Positions 7,351 through 13,687 of a DNA stretch of 15,398 bases are shown piece after piece; the stretch's first letter is position 1, and each line of letters begins with the position of its first letter. The DNA is from Betaproteobacteria bacterium (GTDB lineage Bacteria; Pseudomonadota; Gammaproteobacteria; Burkholderiales; Burkholderiaceae_C): the NCBI GenBank assembly GCA_009927195.1, contig RFNL01000280.1:1-15398 (forward strand), given 5' to 3'. The notes under the pieces were generated by a model. That model saw nothing but the letters and a program-made list of their open reading frames with translations, had not been told where the DNA came from and ran no database searches. The position numbers and the translations under genes were made by a program.

Positions 7351-8229
7351 ATGAACTGCCCTTTTGCTTCAACCCCCAAAGGCAGCGCCGACGTGCCAAC
7401 GCAACCGGGCCCATTGCCAGACAAGCCGACCATGGACTTCAGCCAAGACATGGCCTATGGGGATTATTTGCAGTTGGGGGCCATCCTGGGGGCCCAGCAG
7501 CCTTTGTCGCCGGCCCACGACGAGATGCTGTTCATCGTGCAGCACCAAACCAGCGAGTTATGGATGAAGCTGATGCTGCACGAATTGGCCGCAGCCATGC
7601 AGTGCATCCAGAGCGATCGGCTGGGCATGGCCTTCAAAATGTTGGCCCGAGTCAGCACCATCATGGCCCAGTTGGTCCACGCCTGGGATGTGCTGGCCAC
7701 CATGACCCCGCCGGAGTACACGGCCATTCGGCCTTTTTTAGCAGCCTCCAGCGGCTTTCAAAGCCACCAATACCGCTGCATTGAATTTGCCATGGGCAAT
7801 AAACAAGCCGCCATGCTTGGGCCCCATGCGCACCAACCCGATGTGCTGCGCACGGTCCAACAGGCATTGCATGCGCCCTCTTTGTACGACCACGCCCTGG
7901 GCTTGTTGGCCCGGCGCGGTTTGCCCGTTCCAGCCAGCCACTTGGCGCGCGACTGGTCGCAGGCGTATGTGGCCAGCGCAGCGGTGGAGGCGGCATGGTT
8001 GCAGGTGTACCGCGATCCAGAAACCCACTGGGACTTGTACCAGTTGGGTGAAGAATTGACCGACTTGGAGGACGCTTTTCGGTTGTGGCGCTTTCGCCAC
8101 CTGACCACGGTGGAGCGGGTGATTGGTTTCAAGCGCGGCACCGGTGGCACCGGCGGGGTGACTTATTTGCGGCGCATGCTCGATGTGGTGTTGTTTCCTG
8201 AAATTTGGAGCCTGCGCACCCATTTGTGA
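7351..8229 (+). CDS. kynA: Tryptophan 2,3-dioxygenase
   Basis: A 292-residue haem enzyme that opens the indole ring of L-tryptophan with O2 to give N-formylkynurenine, the first and committed step of the kynurenine pathway. Family signatures are YGDYLQLGAIL, IVQHQTSELWMKLMLHEL with active-site H65, SSGFQSHQYRCIEF, and FRHLTTVERVIGFKRGTGGTGGVTYL. H250 in that last stretch is the expected axial haem ligand. The C-terminal VLFPEIWSLRTHL is also typical. The first 27 residues are a variable Pro/Thr-rich head seen in many bacterial versions. It lies 44 bases behind kynU, so the two are probably one operon. Confidence 0.96.
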   Translation: MNCPFASTPKGSADVPTQPGPLPDKPTMDFSQDMAYGDYLQLGAILGAQQPLSPAHDEMLFIVQHQTSELWMKLMLHELAAAMQCIQSDRLGMAFKMLARVSTIMAQLVHAWDVLATMTPPEYTAIRPFLAASSGFQSHQYRCIEFAMGNKQAAMLGPHAHQPDVLRTVQQALHAPSLYDHALGLLARRGLPVPASHLARDWSQAYVASAAVEAAWLQVYRDPETHWDLYQLGEELTDLEDAFRLWRFRHLTTVERVIGFKRGTGGTGGVTYLRRMLDVVLFPEIWSLRTHL

Positions 8230-8241
8230 TGACTTGTTCTT

Positions 8242-8262
8242 GACCAACTGGTCCGACAGGCC
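8242..8262. promoter_or_regulatory. Overlapping dyads resembling a GntR/FadR-type operator
   Basis: The 12-base palindrome GACCAACTGGTC (8242-8253) overlaps AACTGGTCCGACAGGCC (8246-8262). The left part of the latter, CTGGTCCGAC, closely resembles the known enterobacterial FadR operator core TGGTCNGAC, but the right half-site is degraded. It lies 13 bases after kynA and about 95 bases before the exported methyltransferase gene, so it could regulate the latter. The match is to remembered consensus only. Confidence 0.2.
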
Positions 8263-8314
8263 AATGGTGATGCCCTGGTTTGTGCGACAAGTTGGCCGCT
8301 TGCTTAAACTGATC

Positions 8315-8332
8315 ATTTGAATTTCATCAAAT
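8315..8332. repeat. Small inverted repeat before the exported methyltransferase gene
   Basis: ATTTGA (8315-8320) and TCAAAT (8327-8332) are perfect inverted arms around a 6-base centre, 23 bases before the ATG at 8356. It falls in the probable 5' leader. It could be an operator half-pair or a weak hairpin; nothing further supports either. Confidence 0.2.
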
Positions 8333-8341
8333 CAACAACCA

Positions 8342-8348
8342 AAAGGAG
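8342..8348 (+). promoter_or_regulatory. Ribosome binding site that decides the 8356 start
   Basis: AAAGGAG lies 7 bases before the ATG at 8356. A TTG at 8317 is in frame upstream but has no such site and would add 13 residues before the signal peptide. Confidence 0.8.
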
Positions 8349-8355
8349 CGCGCTC

Positions 8356-9195
8356 ATGCTTCAAGTCGCTAAAAACTTTTGCGCCGTTGCCCTGACCTGC
8401 ATGGCGGTGGCCTTCACCGTTTCGGCCCAAACCTTGGGTGACGACCAGTACAAACCCACAGTAGGTCAGTCAGGCAAAGATGTGGTGTGGGTGCCCAGCC
8501 CCGATCAATTGGTTGAAAAAATGTTGAGAACTGCGCAAGTCACCGACAAAGACCTGGTTTATGACTTGGGCGCGGGTGATGGCAAGATTGCCATCGCTGC
8601 TGCGCTCTACCATGGGGCCCGTGCAGTGGGCATTGAATACAACCCCGATATGGCGGCCTTGGCCCAGCGCAATGTCGAGCGTTCCGGCCTCAAAGACAAG
8701 GTGCGCATCATCCGAGGTGATATTTTTGAAGAAGATTTTTCATCGGCCACGGTGGTGACCTTGTATTTGTTGCCCCAACTCAATATCCGCCTCAAGCCCA
8801 TTTTGCAGAAAATGAAACCCGGTACCCGGGTGGTGTCGAACTCATTCAATATGGGCGATTGGTTGCCGGAAGAAACCATAGAGACCGATCGCGGACGTGG
8901 TTATTTCTGGATCATTCCCGCCCGCATCGAAGGGCAATGGTCGGTGCAGTTGGGTGGCCAAACGGGTCAGTTGAGCCTGCAACAAAAAGACCAGATGTTT
9001 GACGGCACTTTGATCTTGCAAGGGCAGAGCCACAAACTGGCCAAGGGCCGTTTGCGCGGCAGTGAATTCAGCTTTGAATACCCGCGCGGGGATGGCAGCG
9101 TGGCCAAGGTCACAGGCCAGGTTGAAGCGGGACGTTTGCAAGCCCAGCAGCAAGTGCTGAGCGCGGCGGTGCCGATGTCAGCGCAAAAACAGTAG
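8356..9195 (+). CDS. Exported SAM-dependent methyltransferase-fold protein
   Basis: A 279-residue protein of unusual design. Residues 1-24 look like a signal peptide (K6, a hydrophobic core, and a cut after VSA before QT). The class I methyltransferase fold then covers about residues 40-175, with motif I VYDLGAGDG (68-76), E94 in GIEYNP as the expected SAM-ribose contact, GDIFEEDF (121-128) and VTLYLLPQLN in place of the common NPPY. KPGTRVVSNSFNMGDW closes the core. From memory, this pattern matches a bacterial group related to the FAM173/DOT1-like protein-lysine methyltransferases. A beta-rich domain of about 100 residues follows. A paralogue lies on the other strand at 10626-11468, roughly 60% identical by eye over the core. 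The substrate is unknown, and an exported SAM enzyme is puzzling because SAM is cytoplasmic. The 126-base gap after kynA suggests its own promoter. Confidence 0.85.
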   Translation: MLQVAKNFCAVALTCMAVAFTVSAQTLGDDQYKPTVGQSGKDVVWVPSPDQLVEKMLRTAQVTDKDLVYDLGAGDGKIAIAAALYHGARAVGIEYNPDMAALAQRNVERSGLKDKVRIIRGDIFEEDFSSATVVTLYLLPQLNIRLKPILQKMKPGTRVVSNSFNMGDWLPEETIETDRGRGYFWIIPARIEGQWSVQLGGQTGQLSLQQKDQMFDGTLILQGQSHKLAKGRLRGSEFSFEYPRGDGSVAKVTGQVEAGRLQAQQQVLSAAVPMSAQKQ

Positions 9196-9206
9196 GGGGA
9201 CGCGGG

Positions 9207-9222
9207 CTGGGCATGTGCCCGG
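9207..9222. terminator. Small hairpin between convergent genes
   Basis: CTGGGC and GCCCGG pair (with one G-T pair) around a 4-base loop, between the stops at 9195 and 9229. Only a short TTT follows on the plus strand. It is the only terminator-like structure in this 33-base gap, so it is a weak candidate. Confidence 0.3.
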
Positions 9223-9228
9223 TTTGGC

Positions 9229-10584
9229 TCAATGGACTTTGAAGCCTTGTTCGCGCCAATGCAGCAGGGCCAAAGCCACCACCCCGCTGAGCAACAACAG
9301 CAAAGCCACATGAATGGCGTTTTGGCTGATGGCATACCCCACGCTGGAGAAGGTGAGGTAAGCGCAAGCCAAGCAAAAAACCATGGGGGTCAGGGGATAC
9401 CAGGGGACTTTGAACGGCCGTGGTGTGTTGGGGTCGCGCCAGCGCAGCCAAAAAAGCGACAAGCCCACCAGGCACAAAAAGCCCCAAAACACGGGGGCGG
9501 TGAATTCCACCATGGCCGAAAAGCCATCGCTCTCTTGGGCACCTAAGGCAATCAGCAACAGGCTGATGACTGCCTGAAACAAATAAGCGCGGGTGGGGCT
9601 GCCGGAACGGCTTTCCCATTGGCCCAAAGCCCGCAGGCTGTGCCAATCGCGTCCCAGCGCAAAACTGGTGCGTGCGCCCACCACCATGGTGGCGTTGATG
9701 CTGGTCAGTGCCGCAATTGCCACAAACAAGCCCAGTGCTTTTTGCGCCCAAGGCCCCCAGGCCAGGCCCAGCAAATCGGAAGCAGCGGTTTTGCTGTCGG
9801 CCAGTCCTTTGAGGCCAAGCCCATTCAAAAGTGCGATGTTGACCAGCAGATAAATGAGCGTGAGGATGAGCATGCTTGACACCATGACCCACACCATGGT
9901 GCGGCTGTTGCCTTTGATTTCGGCAGACACATAGGCCGCTTCGTTCCAGCCGCCAAAGGTGAGCAAGACAAACACCAGGGCCAAGCCCATCATGGCCAAG
10001 GTCGGTGTATGGGAAAAAGCAGCTGGCGCGGTGCTGGTCGCGGATGGCAGCGCAAACCCGGCCACCACCACGGCCACCAGCCCCAGCACTTCAAAGGCCG
10101 TCAGCACCATTTGCACCCGTGCCGAAGCCTTCACCCCCCAGATGTTGATGGCGGTCAGCGACACCACAATGGCGAACGCCCAATACGCATTGCCATGCGT
10201 CCCCCAAGGCCAGACCTGGCTGAAATAGTCGCCAAACACGAAAGCCAGCAAAGCGATGGAGCCGGTGTTGATCACGCTGGCGCGGGCCCATGCGTATAAA
10301 AACGACACATGACGGCCAAATGCGCGGTGCAAAAAATGGTAGTCGCCCCCCGCATGCGGGTAAGCGGTGCATAACTCTGCATAGCAGAGCGCACCCATCA
10401 GGGATACCAAGGCACCGAGCAACCAAATCACCATCCACCAACCAACGTCGCCCGTGATCCCCGCGACCATGCTGGGGGTTTTGAAAATACCCGCCCCAAT
10501 GACAATGCCCACGATCAAAGCCATTGCGCCCCAGGGGCTGAGCAGGTGCTGCGGTTCGCTGGGGTCCTGGCTGGCAGGCTTCAT
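9229..10584 (-). CDS. APC-superfamily amino acid permease
   Basis: A 451-residue integral membrane transporter with about 12 predicted helices. The first helix carries the substrate/ion-binding signature GIVIGAGIF (residues 26-34), and LTFGGWNEAAYVSAEIK matches the loop and helix 6 region of the LAT/APA-type branch. LYCYAE-like and PHAGGDYHFLHRAFG-type stretches after helix 2 are also characteristic; here they read LCYAELCTAYPHAGG. The start is the ATG at 10584; a TTG two codons upstream is possible, and no good ribosome site favours either. It lies 41 bases after the lipoprotein methyltransferase on the same strand, so it is probably the last gene of a three-gene operon. The substrate cannot be read from sequence; closeness to kynUA makes an aromatic amino acid worth considering, but that is only a guess. 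Confidence 0.88.
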   Translation of the reverse strand: MKPASQDPSEPQHLLSPWGAMALIVGIVIGAGIFKTPSMVAGITGDVGWWMVIWLLGALVSLMGALCYAELCTAYPHAGGDYHFLHRAFGRHVSFLYAWARASVINTGSIALLAFVFGDYFSQVWPWGTHGNAYWAFAIVVSLTAINIWGVKASARVQMVLTAFEVLGLVAVVVAGFALPSATSTAPAAFSHTPTLAMMGLALVFVLLTFGGWNEAAYVSAEIKGNSRTMVWVMVSSMLILTLIYLLVNIALLNGLGLKGLADSKTAASDLLGLAWGPWAQKALGLFVAIAALTSINATMVVGARTSFALGRDWHSLRALGQWESRSGSPTRAYLFQAVISLLLIALGAQESDGFSAMVEFTAPVFWGFLCLVGLSLFWLRWRDPNTPRPFKVPWYPLTPMVFCLACAYLTFSSVGYAISQNAIHVALLLLLSGVVALALLHWREQGFKVH

Positions 10585-10625
10585 GTCCAAGGCATTCGGT
10601 TGAAAGCTGAGCGGGCGCGGTGCAT

Positions 10626-11468
10626 TCAGCGGCGCGTGGCCTCTATGGGCAATTGACCGCCTTGCAGGGTCATCACGCCTTGCATTTGGTTGCCATTGAC
10701 TTGGGCGGTGACGCTGCGCAATTGCTGATCAGCCCCCATGAACTGGAAAGCAATCTTATTTCCGCGCAATTGCGCCCCCAGCAAAGGCGTTTTGCGCCCG
10801 CGTTCGGTGATGCTGCCACCGATGCGTTGAAAGCTTTGCTCAATGTTCAACTGAACCTGGGCATTGCTGTCAACTTCTTGCAGTGTCCAAATGCCTTCCA
10901 CAGCGCTGGGCACCACCCACAAGAAGGCTTGGGCATATTCATGGCTGATTTTATCGTCGGCCTCCCACTCGCCCATGTCAAAAGCATGAGAGACGATGCG
11001 GGTTCCCGGCTTCATTTTCAGCAGGGTCGGGCGCAGCTTCAAGTTGAGGTGGGGCAACAGGTACAGGGTGACCACGGTGGCCTCGTCAAACTTTTCCTCA
11101 AAAATATCGCCTTGGCGGATGCTGACTTTGTCGGCCACGCCGGCGGCGCGGGCATTCTTTTGCGCGTGCAAGGCCATTTGCGGGTTGTATTCAATGCCGT
11201 AGGCCCGGGCACCAAATTGCTTGGCAGCGGTGATGGCGATGATGCCGTCGCCCGCCCCCAAGTCATAGACGATGTCTTGGCCCGATACCTTGGCCATGTT
11301 GAGCATGCGGTTGACCAACTCGGGGGAGGTGGGGATCCAAATCACATCTTTCCCGGTTTGGCCGCGTTGCGGTTGGTAGTCTTTGTCCGTTGGACTGGCA
11401 CAAGCGATCAAGCCCATGGCCAACAGCGCCGCGGCCGCTCGCCGTGTCAGTGGCCATGCGTGTTTCAT
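10626..11468 (-). CDS. Lipoprotein SAM-dependent methyltransferase-fold protein, paralogue
   Basis: A 280-residue paralogue of the protein at 8356-9195. The leader has twin arginines (R9/R10) and a hydrophobic core, and ends in the lipobox LIAC with C23, so it is probably a lipoprotein (position +2 is Ala, which does not favour inner-membrane retention). The methyltransferase core has VYDLGAGDG (67-75), E93 in GIEYNP, GDIFEEKF, VTLYLLPHLN and KPGTRIVSHAFDMGEW. The C-terminal part, from GIWTLQ onward, is beta-rich like its paralogue's. The start at 11468 is chosen for its ribosome site; the frame is open for 23 more codons upstream, which run into the end of the Bug receptor gene. It sits 26 bases after that gene and 41 before the permease, an operon-like arrangement. 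The substrate is unknown. Confidence 0.83.
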   Translation of the reverse strand: MKHAWPLTRRAAAALLAMGLIACASPTDKDYQPQRGQTGKDVIWIPTSPELVNRMLNMAKVSGQDIVYDLGAGDGIIAITAAKQFGARAYGIEYNPQMALHAQKNARAAGVADKVSIRQGDIFEEKFDEATVVTLYLLPHLNLKLRPTLLKMKPGTRIVSHAFDMGEWEADDKISHEYAQAFLWVVPSAVEGIWTLQEVDSNAQVQLNIEQSFQRIGGSITERGRKTPLLGAQLRGNKIAFQFMGADQQLRSVTAQVNGNQMQGVMTLQGGQLPIEATRR

Positions 11469-11473
11469 CGTGT

Positions 11474-11479
11474 CTCTCC
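11474..11479 (-). promoter_or_regulatory. Ribosome binding site that decides the 11468 start
   Basis: GGAGAG on the minus strand lies 5 bases before the ATG at 11468. It supports the start that places the lipoprotein leader at the N-terminus. Confidence 0.65.
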
Positions 11480-11494
11480 AGGCAGTGAATGGCT

Positions 11495-12463
11495 TCAATT
11501 GGCTTGGGCGCCAGAGCTTTTGACCACGGCCGACCATTTGGGCACTTCGGTGCGCAAAAAGGCAGCAAACTCTGCAGGGTTGTTGCGGCTGAAGGACAGC
11601 CCCAACTGGATGAATTTTTCACTCACCTCGGGCGACTCCATGGCGCGATTGAGCGCCGCATTGAAGCGTTCGATCACCGCTGGCGGCGTGCCCAGGGGCA
11701 CCATGAAGCCAAACCAGGTGTAGTCATCGAATTCTTTATAGCCGTACTCGGTGATGGAGGGTACATCGGGCAACAAAGGCGAGCGATTGGCACTGGTCAC
11801 GGCCAGGGCCTTGAGCTTGCCGGCCTTGATTTGGGGCACGGCAGGCGGCATGGAGGTCGATGCCATCGGCGTGTGGCCGGCCAGCACCGCGTTGATGGCG
11901 GCGGCGGGTTGATACGGTACATGGGCAATGTCCACTTTGGCCGCGGTCTTGAGCCGCTCCATTGACAAATGGGTGGTGGTGCCAATGCCCGAGGAGGCGT
12001 AGCTCATGGGGGTTTTTTTGGCAGCTTCGACCAACTCGGGCAGGGTTTTGGCGCTCACACCCGGGTTGACCGTGATGATGTTGGGTGTTTTGGGGCCCAT
12101 GGCCAAAGGTGCAAAGTCTTTGATCGCGTCATAGCCTGCATCGGCATACAAAGAGGGGTTGACCGCAAAGGCCACGCTGTGCACCAATACGGTGTAGCCA
12201 TCGGCCGGGGCGCGCTTGACTTGGGTGGTGGCGATATTGCCGCCTGCGCCGCCTTTGTTGTCGACGATGAAATTGCCACCAGTGAGTTCATTGAGCTTTT
12301 GGGTCAAAGCGCGCGCCACAATGTCGGTGGACGAGCCAGGCGCAAATGCCACCAACAAGCTCACGGGTTTGGCCTTGGGCCACTCCGCTGTTTGGGCAAA
12401 ACTGAGAGAGGCACACAGGCATATCAGGGCCAGCAGGCCTTGGCGACGGTGGATGAAAGACAT
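11495..12463 (-). CDS. Bug/TctC-family periplasmic solute receptor
   Basis: A 322-residue receptor of the tripartite tricarboxylate transporter family, a group hugely expanded in Burkholderiales. Residues 1-23 are a signal peptide (HRR in the n-region, cut after SFA before QTAEWP). The mature part shows the family landmarks VAFAPGSSTDIVARAL, VDNKGGAGGNIATTQVKRAPADGYT, SYASSGIGTTTHLSMERLK and DIAHVPYQPAAAINAVLAGH. LAVTSANRSPLLPDVPSI and GTPPAVIERFNAALNRA follow. Length is normal for the family. No TctA or TctB membrane genes lie in the window, so it is an orphan receptor, as is common. The ligand is unknown. It heads the row receptor, lipoprotein methyltransferase, permease. Confidence 0.93.
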   Translation of the reverse strand: MSFIHRRQGLLALICLCASLSFAQTAEWPKAKPVSLLVAFAPGSSTDIVARALTQKLNELTGGNFIVDNKGGAGGNIATTQVKRAPADGYTVLVHSVAFAVNPSLYADAGYDAIKDFAPLAMGPKTPNIITVNPGVSAKTLPELVEAAKKTPMSYASSGIGTTTHLSMERLKTAAKVDIAHVPYQPAAAINAVLAGHTPMASTSMPPAVPQIKAGKLKALAVTSANRSPLLPDVPSITEYGYKEFDDYTWFGFMVPLGTPPAVIERFNAALNRAMESPEVSEKFIQLGLSFSRNNPAEFAAFLRTEVPKWSAVVKSSGAQAN

Positions 12464-12469
12464 GGGGTT

Positions 12470-12473
12470 CTCC
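12470..12473 (-). promoter_or_regulatory. Ribosome binding site of the Bug receptor gene
   Basis: GGAG on the minus strand lies 6 bases before the ATG at 12463. It selects this start over a frame that stays open 55 codons further upstream. Confidence 0.75.
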
Positions 12474-12835
12474 AGCGATGTGTGTGCAAGCCAAAGATTA
12501 TGGCTTTGCAGCCACCTGCCCAGGCTGGCACAGGGCTGGGTGAAACCCTTGGTTGATGGCCCATGCGGCCCTATCGCCAACCCGGGTGTGGCATGCAACA
12601 AGCGGGTGTCCAATGCGCGGCCGCTCATGCGCCCAACCTGAGAGGCGCATCGCGGCTTTGACGCTCGCCCGTGCCAGCTGCAGAGGAAAGGGCCTGCAGC
12701 CCGCCACTGGCAAGGTCATGGGTCATCCGATCCGCCCAGTTGCCCCCACCAGACACACAGTAGCGTCGAAAAAGTTTCATATTTCAGACACGGCATTGTC
12801 ATGAGGCAATCAGATACTTCAGGCATGAAACAAAT

Positions 12836-12839
12836 GGAG
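12836..12839 (+). promoter_or_regulatory. Ribosome binding site of the OlsB-like gene
   Basis: GGAG lies 5 bases before the ATG at 12845 and supports the long N-terminus of this protein. Confidence 0.65.
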
Positions 12840-12844
12840 CGTTC

Positions 12845-13687
12845 ATGTCTGTCGGGTCATTAGAACTCACACACACCATCACGCCCGCATGGGGGCCAGA
12901 AGTTGCGGTCACCCACCAGGGTCAACAACCCACCGCCCCGACCCCTTCAGCCCCCAGCCAATCCAAGGCCACCATCCAATGGGCCCGGCATTTGGATGAG
13001 GTGCGCGAAGCCCAACGACTGCGCTACCAGGTATTTGCCAATGAGTGGGGCGCCCACTTCACCAGTGCCATTCCCGGACATGACATCGATGTGTTTGACG
13101 ACTATTGTGAACACCTGATCGTGCGCAGCGGTGCAAATGGTCCTGTGGTGGGTACTTATCGTGTGCTGGTGCCAGCACAAGCCGCTCGCCTGGGGGGTAC
13201 TTACACCGACACCGAGTTTGACTTGGTGCGCTTGCGCAATTTGCGCCCCAATATGGTGGAGTTTGGTCGCAGTTGCGTTCACCCTGATCACCGTCAGGGC
13301 GCCGTCATCATGGCTTTGTGGGGTGCACTGATCGGCTTCATGCAGCAAAACCATTTTGAGACCATGCTGGGCTGTGCCAGCATTCCCATGTTGCACAACG
13401 GCGTGGTCAACACCCAGGTGGCCGCCAGCATGTGGGCCCGGTTGCGGTCCTCGCACCTGGCCCCAATTGAATACCGTGTCAGCCCCCGTTTTGCTTTGCC
13501 TTTGCATGACGCTCAGGCCGAGTTGGCGGTGGAGCCGCCTTCATTGATCCGTGGTTACCTTCGATTGGGTGCCAAGTTGTTAGGGCCGCCCGCATGGGAC
13601 CAGGGTTTCAACAGTGCGGATTTGCCCATGATGCTGTGGCTCAAAGACATTCCCGAGAAATATCGCCGTCACTTTTTGAGAAGCTGA
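12845..13687 (+). CDS. olsB: OlsB-like GNAT N-acyltransferase (ornithine lipid type)
   Basis: A 280-residue acyltransferase resembling L-ornithine N-alpha-acyltransferase, which moves a 3-hydroxyacyl group from ACP to ornithine to make lyso-ornithine lipid. Landmarks are QRLRYQVFANEWGA (about 57-70), FDDYCEHLIV, GTYRVL (103-108), EFGRSCVHP (139-147) and GCASIPML. The C-terminal PPSLIRGYLRLGAKL plus WDQGFNSADLP and YRRHFL match the ending of rhizobial OlsB as I recall it. The first 42 or so residues are a Pro/Thr/Gln-rich extension without a domain match. No OlsA/PlsC partner is in the window, and related GNAT proteins exist, so the substrate assignment is moderate. The stop shares its last base with the next ATG (TGATG at 13685-13689), so translation is coupled. 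Confidence 0.75.
   Translation: MSVGSLELTHTITPAWGPEVAVTHQGQQPTAPTPSAPSQSKATIQWARHLDEVREAQRLRYQVFANEWGAHFTSAIPGHDIDVFDDYCEHLIVRSGANGPVVGTYRVLVPAQAARLGGTYTDTEFDLVRLRNLRPNMVEFGRSCVHPDHRQGAVIMALWGALIGFMQQNHFETMLGCASIPMLHNGVVNTQVAASMWARLRSSHLAPIEYRVSPRFALPLHDAQAELAVEPPSLIRGYLRLGAKLLGPPAWDQGFNSADLPMMLWLKDIPEKYRRHFLRS

Larger units (their letters stand above)
12464..12844. other. Divergent intergenic region with no convincing gene
   Basis: This 381-base gap separates the leftward Bug receptor from the rightward lipid operon and must hold both promoters. Short open frames here look like composition artefacts. AAGCCA (12488-12493) and TGGCTT (12501-12506) form an inverted repeat 25-43 bases ahead of the Bug ATG; on the minus strand its centre contains CATAAT, a possible -10 box without a good -35. 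GTTTCAT (12774-12780) and ATGAAAC (12825-12831) are a second inverted pair, 44 bases apart, ahead of the OlsB-like gene. The left end of the gap is GC-rich; the last 80 bases are more AT-rich, consistent with a promoter for the rightward operon. Confidence 0.4.

Noticed and set aside
9110..9892. Minus-strand frame overlapping the permease in another frame
   Set aside because: The permease frame shows membrane helices and APC motifs throughout, with no sign of a frameshift, so the second frame is a shadow.
10620..11723. Long plus-strand open frame of 367 codons opposite the lipoprotein methyltransferase and the end of the Bug gene
   Set aside because: It is antisense to two well-supported genes, has no recognisable domain or ribosome site, and arises from GC-rich codon structure.
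12498..12804. Short open frames within the divergent gap
   Set aside because: No ribosome sites, no domain features, and both strands are open at similar lengths, as expected from composition.
12796..12818. TTGTCA and GATACT as a sigma-70 promoter for the lipid operon
   Set aside because: The spacing is about 11 bases, too short for a working -35/-10 pair.
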